64,000 nucleotides of DNA, taken from the NCBI RefSeq assembly GCF_030020805.1, contig NZ_CP125098.1, positions 4,301,501-4,365,500 of the forward strand, written 5' to 3'. The notes beneath the pieces were generated by a model that worked only from the letters and a program-made list of their open reading frames with translations, did not search any database and was not told the origin of the DNA. Of the stretch, positions 16,929 through 26,568 are shown one piece after another (positions within the stretch are counted from its first letter, which is position 1; the number at the start of each line of letters is the position of its first letter). Position numbers and translations under genes: made by a program. Source of the stretch: Paenibacillus sp. RC67. GTDB lineage: Bacteria > Bacillota > Bacilli > Paenibacillales > NBRC-103111.

Positions 16929-18614
16929 CTACAACCCCATTTTAAAAATAAATTCGGTATTAATAATTCTAACTATATCACCATCGTTCAGACAATACAC
17001 CCGGTAAGGAGCTAATAATTCATCATTCACATAAGTTCCATTGCGCGAACCCAAGTCCTTCACTCCATGTACGCCATTTTCCCGAACAATCTCCGCATGC
17101 AGCCTCGAAACACCCGTTTCCTTGTGCTCATAATCAACACCGTCCCCTGCCCGCCCGATAACAAAGCAAGGCTTAATAAGACTTATTTTCGATACACGGC
17201 CCTCATGATTTGTTTCCAGGTACGGATAATTAGTCGCCGGAGGTTTCATAGAGCTCTGAAGCAGCACCGTAGCATCAGACTTCGGCAGCAGAGTAGTATG
17301 GAGCTCCAATCCCCTATAATATTCCTCGGAATGTTTGTCCGTGTCATTAGTGGTATTCGGTTGTAAAGTGACTTGTGTTACCGAAGGCTGCAAGGTGGGT
17401 TCTCTACCCTCAGGAGCTTTCTGCTCCCCCTTTAAGAATGCAGCCAATCTCGAGCTCTGTTCCAAATTTGTCTGTTGTGACGAAAGTCTGGAAACTATGG
17501 CTTCCGGAAGAGAATGCTCTGATGGCTGTTTCAAATCCGCCTCTTCTTCTTTCCTATCGTGATACTGATTTCTACCTGTCGGTTTCCAGATCCATAAAAT
17601 AACAAAGACAAGATCGGCAATTAACAAGGACAAGCCAGTGCATATATACACCCACGGTTCCACTGGATGATCCAAATACAGTTTCCAAACTAAACAAACC
17701 AACAAAAATCCGATTAACATCACAGGAAGCTTTAGCTTATTTGGAGATAGGGAATGCTCCGAATCCATACCTTCTGCCAAAGAAAAGGACGAAGGAAACG
17801 GCAATCGAACCGAGCCTTGAACGCTATCCTTGTTCGGTTGCATTGCATGAGCAGACGCAGGCGGTATCAAAGGACTCCAAGATGGCGTCGAGGCTGCTGT
17901 TTCCTTCATCGATAGGTCTGCGGATGCTCTATGAATTGGTGGTTCATGGACATCAGTGGAATTCCCTTGAACAACCTCTTGAGAAAATGATTTCTCCTTT
18001 GGAATAGCTGCGCTTGTTTCATTTCCAACCTGGTTCATATGTTTTAGGAGGAGCTGCTTCAGTGCAGCCAAATGAAATGACTCATCCATGAGATAATTCA
18101 TCAGCTCCTGATAACCGCTCCCGCTTAGCTCCGTAACCTTATGTACCAGTCTGGAGGCCAAATGCTGTAGATCGACGGAAACCGTATTTTTGTCCGTTAA
18201 TGTTTCCATAGGAAGGTATGTAATATTTATATCGGTTAGATCGCTCCCACAATAAATATAATCTTCCTTTAGAAGGTATCTTCCTTCCTGAAGCATATAA
18301 ACGCCACTTTCCGTCAATACATCCACTATCGTATACAGAAGAGTAAAAAATTGTTTGATCGAAAGACTACCAAGACGAAGCCAATGGGACAGCATTCGTT
18401 TATCCGTAATGGTATAATATAGCTTTATATTTTGGTCTACTTCCTCTACGTGGAGCTCCAAGAGCCGGGGAATACGGTTCATTAATAGCATGTTCAGTTG
18501 AAATGGAGAGAGTTCCTCTTTTTGCAAACCATTTTCTTTATACAGCACCATAAAATGACCTTGTTGATTTTGATAGTCCACCTGTAAACCGTATATTGTC
18601 TGATTCAACTTCAT
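16929..18614 (-). CDS. Membrane FHA-domain protein with N-terminal DUF6382-like region
   Basis: A 561-residue protein in three parts. Residues 1-200 resemble the DUF6382 region that precedes FHA domains in Firmicutes; the pattern LLKEDYIYCGSDLTDI recalls the catalytic-loop region of pseudokinase-like EssB/YukC proteins, which is inference. A disordered linker leads to two membrane helices around residues 290-345. The C-terminal FHA domain (about 480-561) has the phospho-Thr-binding residues: GR, SRLHAE and SRNGTYVN. It should read Thr phosphorylation on a partner at the membrane. It lies between tadV and the PP2C gene. Confidence 0.85.
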   Translation of the reverse strand: MKLNQTIYGLQVDYQNQQGHFMVLYKENGLQKEELSPFQLNMLLMNRIPRLLELHVEEVDQNIKLYYTITDKRMLSHWLRLGSLSIKQFFTLLYTIVDVLTESGVYMLQEGRYLLKEDYIYCGSDLTDINITYLPMETLTDKNTVSVDLQHLASRLVHKVTELSGSGYQELMNYLMDESFHLAALKQLLLKHMNQVGNETSAAIPKEKSFSQEVVQGNSTDVHEPPIHRASADLSMKETAASTPSWSPLIPPASAHAMQPNKDSVQGSVRLPFPSSFSLAEGMDSEHSLSPNKLKLPVMLIGFLLVCLVWKLYLDHPVEPWVYICTGLSLLIADLVFVILWIWKPTGRNQYHDRKEEEADLKQPSEHSLPEAIVSRLSSQQTNLEQSSRLAAFLKGEQKAPEGREPTLQPSVTQVTLQPNTTNDTDKHSEEYYRGLELHTTLLPKSDATVLLQSSMKPPATNYPYLETNHEGRVSKISLIKPCFVIGRAGDGVDYEHKETGVSRLHAEIVRENGVHGVKDLGSRNGTYVNDELLAPYRVYCLNDGDIVRIINTEFIFKMGL

Positions 18615-18625
18615 TCCCCCTTTCC

Positions 18626-19147
18626 CTACAAAAGCTTATAGTCAAAAAAATAAACACTCACAACCGCTGGGAGCACCGCCCACATAAACGGAAACCGTAC
18701 ATGATGATTGGATTTCATATAAGGCTTCCATTGTGCAACATCCTTCAAAGTCAGAAAATGAAACAGCATCGACACCAGCCTCTGTCCTGTCTGCTTCCAC
18801 TGCCGACGCCATAATAAAATAAGGCAGCCAACCAATGCTGCATACAATAAGGAGTACATCATGCATTGAAGCACAATTTCTCCTCCGGCCAAAGCCCCTA
18901 AAGCTCCAAACAATTTCACATCTCCAGCGCCTACTGCTCTAATAAGATAAAGTCCAAACATAGGGATAAATCCTAAAGCCGTGCCTATAAGAGCATAAAG
19001 AACGCCCGAGCTACCGGAATAAACAATATGAAGTGCCATTCCAGCAATCCAACCTGAAAGAGTTAACCAGTTTGGAATTAGTCGATGTGTTACATCCGTC
19101 GCAAATGCGGCGATAATGATGCTTATCGTTAAAATCGTGAAGATCAC
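18626..19147 (-). CDS. tadV: Prepilin peptidase, TadV/CpaA type (A24 family)
   Basis: A 173-residue membrane aspartic protease. The two catalytic Asp motifs are TDVTHRLIPN near the N-terminus and GAGDVKL in the middle; there are about five to six membrane helices and no N-terminal methyltransferase domain, as in TadV. It should cleave the Flp-type pilin and pseudopilins of this locus after Gly. The GTG at 19147 is chosen because GGAGG stands six bases upstream and it gives a classical GTGA overlap with the preceding gene. Confidence 0.92.
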   Translation of the reverse strand: MIFTILTISIIIAAFATDVTHRLIPNWLTLSGWIAGMALHIVYSGSSGVLYALIGTALGFIPMFGLYLIRAVGAGDVKLFGALGALAGGEIVLQCMMYSLLYAALVGCLILLWRRQWKQTGQRLVSMLFHFLTLKDVAQWKPYMKSNHHVRFPFMWAVLPAVVSVYFFDYKLL

Positions 19148-19812
19148 CCGATCCCTCCAACCCATGCACGCTCATAAGCCTGTTTTCGAATAATTATGAC
19201 CCTATGGAAAAATGGAATTGCAAGAGGAACCTCATACTGGGCCTCAATGCCGATAAACGCGTTCTCTTTATGCTCCAGATCCGGCAAAATGACATTCGTC
19301 ACCTTCAATCGCTCCTTTTTCAACCTGGTCTGGTTGGCATATAGAGCTACAACAGGCGTAATAGCGCTGTTCAATAGTGGTTTATACGCTGCTTCAAGCT
19401 TCTGCTTAGCCTCTTCTGTTTTGGCTTGACCCAATGCCTCGAAATGTTCTCTGTAGGTTTGTTCCCAACCGATTAAATGAACCACAGGATCTGGTATCCA
19501 TCGTTCGTATTCCTCGACAAACTGTTCTGTATCCACAGCTTTCTGCTTGGCAGACTCTATTTGATCAATCACACTATTGATCCAGCCGCTTGGTGCACTT
19601 TGATTCCATTTGCTTCTCGCTTGCTTGTATAACAAATCGACCGGGTACATATTAGCCGCAATAACTTTGGTCGTATCGGATACAGCCGACTGTAAAGCCA
19701 TCTCGGCAAGAGATATTTGGATAAAAGCAATTAACACCAATATAAAAGATAAAAATAAGGGAAGGACGAGTGCAGCCTCCAGCACAATCCCGCCCCCCTG
19801 ATCACGTGCCAT
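19144..19812 (-). CDS. TadE-like pseudopilin 2
   Basis: A 222-residue TadE-family protein. A short basic leader ends in Gly, followed by IVLE with Glu at +5 of the processed form and a hydrophobic helix (AALVLPLFLSFILVL), the class III signal expected to be cut by TadV. The rest is extracytoplasmic, partly helical. The ATG at 19812 has GGAG ten bases upstream and gives the normal short leader; an earlier ATG at 19896, overlapping the previous gene, is the alternative. It overlaps tadV. Confidence 0.8.
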   Translation of the reverse strand: MARDQGGGIVLEAALVLPLFLSFILVLIAFIQISLAEMALQSAVSDTTKVIAANMYPVDLLYKQARSKWNQSAPSGWINSVIDQIESAKQKAVDTEQFVEEYERWIPDPVVHLIGWEQTYREHFEALGQAKTEEAKQKLEAAYKPLLNSAITPVVALYANQTRLKKERLKVTNVILPDLEHKENAFIGIEAQYEVPLAIPFFHRVIIIRKQAYERAWVGGIG

Positions 19813-19859
19813 GATTCTGTTACTCCGGATGAACCGCACCGTTCGCTTATTAACATTTT

Positions 19860-22145
19860 TCAGTACGCCATCACTCCCGTTTTCGTGATCTGGCATCTAC
19901 CCAGCTTAACTTGGCAAGCATTCAAACCTGCTTTCCCCAATTGATTCATAAGTCCTGGTAAAAACCATAATCGAATGGAGGTTGACGCAGTACCAGATAT
20001 ATAAGTTGTGCTTTGCTGTAAATCCAGACCTGTGTTCAACTGAATTAAAGCTTGCATTCGGGATAAAAGTACTTTATCTCGACTATGAAGCAGAAAGAAC
20101 ACTCTCAAATAATCTTTGTAGCTCATGGTGAAGAAGCTGCCCAGTTTTTGTGATAAGGGTACCATTTCACCCTGAATCAGCTTGGACATATCCTGCTGAG
20201 CATGAATGGCACCTTCAGCGACTGCAGCTAAAAAAACAAGAAGCGGTGAACCTACGTTCAATATTTCATTTTTGGGTTCAAGAAGCGCTTCCGCCGTATT
20301 AACAGCCAAACGAAAAGCGAACATCTCCGCATACGCCAACGAATAATTACTCGCACATGAATTAGCGCCATACAGCAAATACTCAAGTTCTTGATTAACA
20401 AGCTGGTGCTTGCCAGGTTCGGAGGGTTCTAATGAGCCTTTGATAGTCCCTGAACTATCCTTTTCCAAGCCAAATGTTCGGTAATTGAACTTACTCACTG
20501 CAAATTCATCCACATAGAATTCATCTCGCACATCGGTGAGCAAATCTGTTAAAGATGAAATAAGATTCATGGCGCTGGCCCCAGCCTTGTCTGCATTATC
20601 CAGATCAATAGAAGGAACAGGCTGCGACAAGTTGCTTGTATTATTCGAATCCATATAAGCTTGATAATAGCCTTTCGAGCCTTTTGCCGGGTCACCTTGA
20701 AGTGCAATATACTGCTGTTTGGATGAATCCGTAGTTGCTAGAATACTGCAGCTTCCCAGAGCAGACTTTACTTGATCCAGATAAGCCTGCGCTTTCTTCC
20801 TCTGTTCCTGCTTTGAGGTAGTCGCTACACTCTTTTTAGCGTTTCGCTGCGATTCCTTTAAGCTTTGCGTCGACTGCAATTCTTGTGCCTGTTTCCAAAA
20901 GGGTTGAATTGCTTGATCGGCATTTCGATAGTTTTGCCCATCAAAGAAAATCACGCTGGAAAGCTGAGATTCAAGTCCGGAGAATAAGGCCACTACCGAA
21001 GCCGCTTTACTGCCGTAATCATCAAGCTCCGATCGAGAAATCAAATGTACCGCTTGAAAGACCTTGTCAGCCTCGTAGGAGCCAGAGGCCGCATTTTGCG
21101 ACTGAATGGCCTGCAGCTCCGTATTAAGTTGATCGTTCGACTTTTTTGCCTTATTCAATGCCTCTTCAAAATCTTTGAGGTGATCCTTTAATTCGGCCAA
21201 ATCACTTGTTGATTTTAGCTTCAACATGGCTAGCAGTTTTGCATATTCAAGCAAATCATTGAGCAGTTGTTCCAAGTCTGAGATTTTTTTGTTGACATCT
21301 ACGATTTCATCTTGGATGCGATCCTTAAGGTCATAGAGTGAATCTATCGCTGAGGATGCTTGTGAGCCTGCTTGTATCAACGAACGAATATCGCTATTAA
21401 TTCGTTTCACATCATCTTTTAGATCAGCCAACTGCTTCTTGGAATCTTGCAGCGACTGCTTGACTTCGCCAATCGTATGGAGTCCGATTTTATCGCTTAA
21501 TTTATTCAATTCAGCTAACTGGGACTGATAGAAAGGATGCATAGCTACCGCATTCTGGTATATAGCTGACCAATTCTTCCAAGCATTATCCAATTGGTCA
21601 TCTCGATCCTCTATCAGCTTCTCAATTTTCTCGGCATTTTTTGAAAACTGTGATGCTTGTCCCATTGCTGACGAAAGGCCCGTTTTTTTGAATTTATCGG
21701 CCATCTCCAGCGAATAAATCATCGGAGCTCGGTATTTCATTTCCTCTAATATTTGTTTTTTGAAGACAGTATGGTTACCAAGCGAATACATCGAAGTTAA
21801 GCTCGATCCCTCGGTTTCTACCTTCTGATCAATAAACTGAAATGAATTGGATGCAAGCGTTCCTGATACATTGCCTTCAACTGCCTTCAGGAACAGTGCT
21901 TTCGATTCCTCTGGCTTTTGGTTTAAAGCATATAATCCATAAGACTGCAGCTTAGGTGAGAAGGAGGATAACGTGGAACGAACTCCTGTTTTCACAGCAT
22001 TTTCCGCTTCCTTCTCGGCTACTTGAATGCGGGCGAAATCAATCAATAACGCACAAAACAAAAATACCGGCACAAGGATTAACAATAAATACAAAGATAC
22101 CGCTCCCTGCTGCTCTGCCCATAATCGCCGCAACAGTAACAACAC
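19860..22145 (-). CDS. Large TadG-like envelope protein with coiled coil
   Basis: A 761-residue protein. The N-terminus (EQQGAVSLYLLLILVPVF) has the TadE/TadG-like helix, but the +5 position after Gly is Tyr instead of Glu. A long central region (about 170-350) is strongly heptad-like coiled coil with many Lys, Asp, Leu and Gln. The C-terminal part is mixed and includes a hydrophobic stretch near 630. It resembles the DUF5702-type proteins seen in Firmicute Tad loci. The start is GTG with AAGGAGG six bases upstream. It probably forms part of the trans-envelope assembly platform or an adhesin-like element. Confidence 0.75.
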   Translation of the reverse strand: MLLLLRRLWAEQQGAVSLYLLLILVPVFLFCALLIDFARIQVAEKEAENAVKTGVRSTLSSFSPKLQSYGLYALNQKPEESKALFLKAVEGNVSGTLASNSFQFIDQKVETEGSSLTSMYSLGNHTVFKKQILEEMKYRAPMIYSLEMADKFKKTGLSSAMGQASQFSKNAEKIEKLIEDRDDQLDNAWKNWSAIYQNAVAMHPFYQSQLAELNKLSDKIGLHTIGEVKQSLQDSKKQLADLKDDVKRINSDIRSLIQAGSQASSAIDSLYDLKDRIQDEIVDVNKKISDLEQLLNDLLEYAKLLAMLKLKSTSDLAELKDHLKDFEEALNKAKKSNDQLNTELQAIQSQNAASGSYEADKVFQAVHLISRSELDDYGSKAASVVALFSGLESQLSSVIFFDGQNYRNADQAIQPFWKQAQELQSTQSLKESQRNAKKSVATTSKQEQRKKAQAYLDQVKSALGSCSILATTDSSKQQYIALQGDPAKGSKGYYQAYMDSNNTSNLSQPVPSIDLDNADKAGASAMNLISSLTDLLTDVRDEFYVDEFAVSKFNYRTFGLEKDSSGTIKGSLEPSEPGKHQLVNQELEYLLYGANSCASNYSLAYAEMFAFRLAVNTAEALLEPKNEILNVGSPLLVFLAAVAEGAIHAQQDMSKLIQGEMVPLSQKLGSFFTMSYKDYLRVFFLLHSRDKVLLSRMQALIQLNTGLDLQQSTTYISGTASTSIRLWFLPGLMNQLGKAGLNACQVKLGRCQITKTGVMAY

Positions 22146-22211
22146 TTAAACCCTCCTTACACCTTCAAACTAAGGCAATTCACACACATTATGATTCATA
22201 TGTGATCTTTG

Positions 22212-23279
22212 TTATTCATGAATGACAACAACGATACCTTGACGTTCAAGCTCCTGCCGAAACCCATTAGAAAGCTTGACTTTATCTTGTTTCGAGAGTT
22301 TAAAGAAATGCCACACCACACCGGTTACTTGAGATCCATCTCTAAGCAGCTCCGCATCCTTAGGCATTTGTACCTTTCTTAGCTGGCTTTCATTAAAGCT
22401 GTAATAGGCCTGATGTGCAACTTTATTTGCATCCAATGCATCCACGATACGTGTGGTGGAGCCATTGACTTTTAACGCCTGTTCTTTCCCGTTCACTAAT
22501 GTACGTAAATAGTTTGCCGCGCTTTCATGATTTGTTATGACTGCGCCAGGCTCCGGGAGTGACTTCGGTTCAACCATGGTTTTTAAGGCAGCATTAGGTT
22601 TAATCCTGCCTTGTATTTCCTGAATAAAAGATCTCGTTAAGTCAATCAATCGAATGCTTTCGACAGGATCAACGACTTGGGCTGCAGCCTCTGAAGACAC
22701 ATTTTTTTGCAGCTTACTCATCATAAATGTCGGTGACCGGAACGGCTTCTCCAGATCGACTGTCACTTCTCTGGAAAAACCGCTGTTCACATAACGCATC
22801 CTGCCGCTCCATCCGGAAGATAAGGTACCGCCAATTTTTTGCATCTTTCCTTCTGGCCCTGTACCGTTGCTTGATGATGACACTGGGAGAGAGATTTGGG
22901 CGGCAGCATTAGGGATTAAAAAACGGAATAAATCTGACATGCTGTCGCTATGAATACGCCAGTACAACCCATCATCCTTATCAATGGAATAATCTCCGGT
23001 TATGGCATCCTTCTTGCTGTTATCCCATATGAATGCAGCACGATCAGCAGCAATCCCAGCATTTTGAAAAGCAGATGAGGTTTGATAAACGTACAACGCC
23101 AAAAACAGCAGTGATAACGTGCTTAGCAATATTAAAGGGAGTACAAAGCTTGCTTCTATTGTGAAGCTTCCCTTGGTTTCACTAAACAGCTTAAAACTTT
23201 TAGCAAACCTCGGCTTTGGACGGTTCATAGGCCATCGTGAACTCAACAATAATTTTTTACGGACTAATGGTATCAGCAT
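22212..23279 (-). CDS. TadE-like pseudopilin 1
   Basis: A 355-residue TadE-family protein. After a basic leader of about 35 residues comes the class III signal KGSFTIEASFVLPLI, with Glu at +5 after Gly, then an extracytoplasmic domain of about 290 residues with no Cys. The start overlaps the 3' end of the Flp pilin gene by 23 bases and has only a weak ribosome site, so translation may be coupled. The role is as a minor pilin or assembly protein of the Tad-like fibre. Confidence 0.8.
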   Translation of the reverse strand: MLIPLVRKKLLLSSRWPMNRPKPRFAKSFKLFSETKGSFTIEASFVLPLILLSTLSLLFLALYVYQTSSAFQNAGIAADRAAFIWDNSKKDAITGDYSIDKDDGLYWRIHSDSMSDLFRFLIPNAAAQISLPVSSSSNGTGPEGKMQKIGGTLSSGWSGRMRYVNSGFSREVTVDLEKPFRSPTFMMSKLQKNVSSEAAAQVVDPVESIRLIDLTRSFIQEIQGRIKPNAALKTMVEPKSLPEPGAVITNHESAANYLRTLVNGKEQALKVNGSTTRIVDALDANKVAHQAYYSFNESQLRKVQMPKDAELLRDGSQVTGVVWHFFKLSKQDKVKLSNGFRQELERQGIVVVIHE

Positions 23280-23475
23280 CGCTCTTTATTTTACCGCTCT
23301 GATCTTTAATTTGCGCGTCAGCCGAATCAAACAAGCTTTTAACCCACTGCATAATCCACTTACGAAAAGCTATGGCAATAATAACGAGGACGGCTAATAT
23401 CAACAATATTTCAAGCGTCCCTAACCCGTCCTCTTCTTCCCAAAATCTCCGTATACCTTGACCTACCCCATTCAT
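23257..23475 (-). CDS. flp: Flp-type (type IVb) pilin
   Basis: A 72-residue pilin precursor. Leader MNGVGQGIRRFWEEEDG ends with Gly, followed by LGTLE with Glu at +5, then a hydrophobic helix ILLILAVLVIIAIAF, and a hydrophilic tail. This is the layout of Flp/TadE-type pilins, processed by TadV. AGAGGAG stands about eight bases before the ATG at 23475; an upstream in-frame start is less likely. It is the likely major subunit of the fibre. The tail is longer than in many Flp pilins. Confidence 0.85.
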   Translation of the reverse strand: MNGVGQGIRRFWEEEDGLGTLEILLILAVLVIIAIAFRKWIMQWVKSLFDSADAQIKDQSGKIKSDADTISP

Positions 23476-23509
23476 TCTCCTTACTCCTCTCCAGCGTTTC
23501 AATTTTGTT

Positions 23510-24376
23510 TTAGTTCATAAGCAATATAGCTGGTGCAGCCACAACGACCATTACGACAAGAAATATCAAGACCATCGGAAATACCATCTTTGACGATGCT
23601 TCCTCTCCTAATGTCTTGGCTAATGATTTTCGTTTCTCCCATAAAGTCGATGAAAGCTCCTTTAAGGACATTACAAGCTCGTCGCCGCCACGTTTGTAGT
23701 TCAATAACACCGTAGTTGTAAATAAAGAAACCTCTTGCAGCCCGCACCTTTTATTAAAGTCTTCCATGGCTTTATTAAAGGAAGTATTCATTCGAATATC
23801 GTAAGCAGCTATAGCGAACTCAGTTAGTAAAGGACTACGCTCTAAGTTTGGCTTGTTCTCAATACAACGCTGCAGCGCTTTTTGTACTGTTTCTCCGGCA
23901 TTGACCAGAAGCACAATTTGGTTCAACACCTCTGGAAGCTCGAGAAGCATTTGACGCTTCTTTTTGCGTAGTTGATTGGCCAATTCCTTATATAGTACAA
24001 AGGGAAGAAATAGTACCAATACTAAGCCATACCCCAGCAGCTCACTGTTGCCATCTGCCAGTACCCCAAGTAGCGTACAGACTATAAGAACAGCCATACA
24101 TATGGAAAGAACATCTGCAATGAAGCACTTTGTCCGAATCAAAGCATGCTTGCTTCCATGTAATCCAATCATTTGCTGATGAACCCTTGATACCATATCT
24201 GCGAAACGGTCCGCTAAACGAAATCGATCCAACAAATAGAAGGCAAGAGGCGCCAGCCAAATGATCTTGAGGAGCTTTCGCTGCTCCTTAATGAAATCGA
24301 TGTATTGTGAATATGCAGTCCAGGAAATCCAAATACATACTAAGAGTTCAACACCCAGCACGATGAGCATCGTCAT
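23510..24376 (-). CDS. tadC: TadC-like inner-membrane platform protein
   Basis: A 288-residue T2SSF-domain protein: membrane helices at the N-terminus, a central cytoplasmic helical domain with ELPEVLNQIVLLVNAGETVQKAL, and a final membrane helix (MVFPMVLIFLVVMVVVAAPAIL). The pair TadB/TadC anchors the assembly ATPase TadA. Seven bases separate it from tadB. Confidence 0.88.
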   Translation of the reverse strand: MTMLIVLGVELLVCIWISWTAYSQYIDFIKEQRKLLKIIWLAPLAFYLLDRFRLADRFADMVSRVHQQMIGLHGSKHALIRTKCFIADVLSICMAVLIVCTLLGVLADGNSELLGYGLVLVLFLPFVLYKELANQLRKKKRQMLLELPEVLNQIVLLVNAGETVQKALQRCIENKPNLERSPLLTEFAIAAYDIRMNTSFNKAMEDFNKRCGLQEVSLFTTTVLLNYKRGGDELVMSLKELSSTLWEKRKSLAKTLGEEASSKMVFPMVLIFLVVMVVVAAPAILLMN

Positions 24377-24382
24377 ACAGCA

Positions 24383-25306
24383 TCACACCTTAACGTCCAT
24401 AATCCATTTCGTAATCGCGTAGCAGCCAATAAGTATCAAGAGTGCTGTCGTCATAATCAACAATCCCGACCCTTGATATAACGGCTCCATATAATCCGGC
24501 GAGCTGAAATTCAATAATGCTATAACGGCTAAAGGAGCAAAAGTCAGTACTTTGGATTCGAACCGTTTTTGGGCCATCATAACTTGTATATCCTGTTGAA
24601 TGTCGAGCTTCTCTTGTATAATGGATGCCGTACGGCGTATGACATGTACCAGATTGCCCCCCGTTCTTTTGCATGTTACGAAAACTTCTGAGAACTGTTG
24701 TATGTCTTCCAGCTTGGCTCGATCACTCCAATCCTTCAGTGCCACCTCAATCGTTTCTCCATTTTCAATGCGTCGGTTCAATGTCTCGAGTTCTTTAACA
24801 ATAAAAGCCTTGGGATCAGGATATAGCAGCCGCAAATCAGTCAAGACTTCCTTGAATGCCGACTCTACGGATTTGCCTGCGCCAAGGGCTGAAGACAAAG
24901 AAGAGAGTGCCTGTTTGAATTGCAATTGAAGCTGTGCCTGCCGTTTCCGAACCATCTGTTGTCTCCAAATGACCGGATAATAGAACCCTCCGCAAGCAAG
25001 AACCAGTGCTGCAATCCCATTTTTATAAAAAATATATCCGACAGTGCCTAATACTACACCTCCTACTGCAACGCATACGAGCTTTTCCATAGAACTCAAA
25101 TGATATTCGTCATAACGGATCAATGAAGAAGTAGTAGGTTGGGGTGCTTTGGACCTCCAAAACTCAAATGAATTTGACGCCCTTTCTTTTTTGGAGCTTT
25201 GATTATTCACAACTGTTTGTTTGCTCTTCTTATAAGAGCTTTGATAAATCGTTAATGCAAGCCAGCATAGAGCTCCTGCTAGAACGGTAAGAACGATATA
25301 AATCAA
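24383..25306 (-). CDS. tadB: TadB-like inner-membrane platform protein
   Basis: A 307-residue T2SSF-domain protein with an N-terminal membrane helix, a pair of helices near 90-120, the cytoplasmic domain with FKQALSSLSSALGAGKSVESAF, and C-terminal helices. It is paired with TadC in the same transcript. A gap of about 113 bases separates it from tadA; I see no gene in that gap. Confidence 0.88.
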   Translation of the reverse strand: MIYIVLTVLAGALCWLALTIYQSSYKKSKQTVVNNQSSKKERASNSFEFWRSKAPQPTTSSLIRYDEYHLSSMEKLVCVAVGGVVLGTVGYIFYKNGIAALVLACGGFYYPVIWRQQMVRKRQAQLQLQFKQALSSLSSALGAGKSVESAFKEVLTDLRLLYPDPKAFIVKELETLNRRIENGETIEVALKDWSDRAKLEDIQQFSEVFVTCKRTGGNLVHVIRRTASIIQEKLDIQQDIQVMMAQKRFESKVLTFAPLAVIALLNFSSPDYMEPLYQGSGLLIMTTALLILIGCYAITKWIMDVKV

Positions 25307-25419
25307 GTGAGATCTCCTTTGACACCTATAAAGTAGGATGAACCACTACATTGCGACTCCTGCCATGGCCAACTTATCTGTATGTATCAATCCATTGCCG
25401 GTTGGTATAAGCTCTCCAA

Positions 25420-26568
25420 TCACTTTCCCTCTTGCATCCTCTCCTGTTCTACAAATTCGAACAACCGGTTCAGCTTGACTTCTCCCCCTTCCATTCCGAT
25501 AATTTCGCTAATTTCAGTAACACGACGGGATCGATCTCTCAATCTCTGCAGATGGATCATAATATCAATCGCTGAACAAATCTGTTTGCGGATGACTTCT
25601 ACGGGAAGCGCTGCACCGCTAAGCACCATCGTTTCAAGCCTACTTAACATGTCTGTGGTCGAGTTTGCATGGCCAGTAGATAAACTTCCATCATGTCCGG
25701 TATTCATTGCCTGCAGCATGTCAAGAGCCTCGGCACCCCGTACTTCCCCTACGATAATTCGATTAGGTCTCATACGTAATGAGGATCGGATCAGATCACG
25801 GATCGAGATTTCACCCTTTCCCTCGGTATTGGCATTGCGAGTCTCCAGACGTACCAGATTAGGTACTGTCCGAATTTGCAGTTCTGCTGAATCCTCGATG
25901 GTAATTATGCGTTCATCATCAGGAATATATTGGGACAAGGCGTTGAGAAAGGTCGTCTTCCCGGATCCTGTTCCTCCTCCAATAAATAAGTTATATTTGG
26001 ACTTGACCATTTGGATAAGGAAGGCTGCCGCGGCTTCCGACAACGAACCTTTTGCAATCAAAAGCTCCAATGTCAGCGGTGATTCCGGAAATTTTCGAAT
26101 CGTCATGGCTGCGCCTTCCAACGCAATTGGTGATAGCACCACATTTACCCTTGAACCATCCATTAATCGGGCATCCACAATGGGATTAGCCTCGTTAACC
26201 GCACGATTCACCCGAGCTACTATGGCCTGAATGACGTCCTCCAGCTTCTCCTTACTCTCGAATTTCATTCCTGTAAGGTTTATTCGGCCATCCTGTTCGA
26301 CAAATATTTGGTCGTATCGGTTAATCATAATCTCCGAAACCGTCGGATCATCCACTAACGGCTGCAAAATATCCAATCCTCTAAATGAATGAAATAACCT
26401 CATAATAAGTTGATGCTTCTGCCCTGCAGTAAAGTATTGCTCAAATGGAAATCCAAACACTTCCTGCTCGATTAGCTCCATCAACTGTTCATCCGATAAG
26501 GATATGGATAAATCCAGCTTTTCCTTAACGATCTGCTTAAGCTCTGCCACTGTTTCCTCAGACCACAT
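25420..26568 (-). CDS. tadA: TadA/CpaF assembly ATPase
   Basis: A 382-residue secretion ATPase of the TadA/CpaF (GspE-like) family. Walker A is GGGTGSGKTT, followed by the Asp box around ITIEDSAEL, Walker B RPNRIIVGEVRGAEA and the His box TGHANSTTDML. It powers fibre assembly at the membrane. The ATG at 26568 has GGAGG nine bases upstream; a longer TTG start exists but overlaps that site. It overlaps tadZ by 11 bases, so the two are coupled. Confidence 0.95.
   Translation of the reverse strand: MWSEETVAELKQIVKEKLDLSISLSDEQLMELIEQEVFGFPFEQYFTAGQKHQLIMRLFHSFRGLDILQPLVDDPTVSEIMINRYDQIFVEQDGRINLTGMKFESKEKLEDVIQAIVARVNRAVNEANPIVDARLMDGSRVNVVLSPIALEGAAMTIRKFPESPLTLELLIAKGSLSEAAAAFLIQMVKSKYNLFIGGGTGSGKTTFLNALSQYIPDDERIITIEDSAELQIRTVPNLVRLETRNANTEGKGEISIRDLIRSSLRMRPNRIIVGEVRGAEALDMLQAMNTGHDGSLSTGHANSTTDMLSRLETMVLSGAALPVEVIRKQICSAIDIMIHLQRLRDRSRRVTEISEIIGMEGGEVKLNRLFEFVEQERMQEGK

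Noticed and set aside
25382..26230. 282-residue plus-strand frame antisense to tadA
   Set aside because: It is Ser/Arg-rich, lacks a ribosome site and lies opposite a clearly functional tadA.
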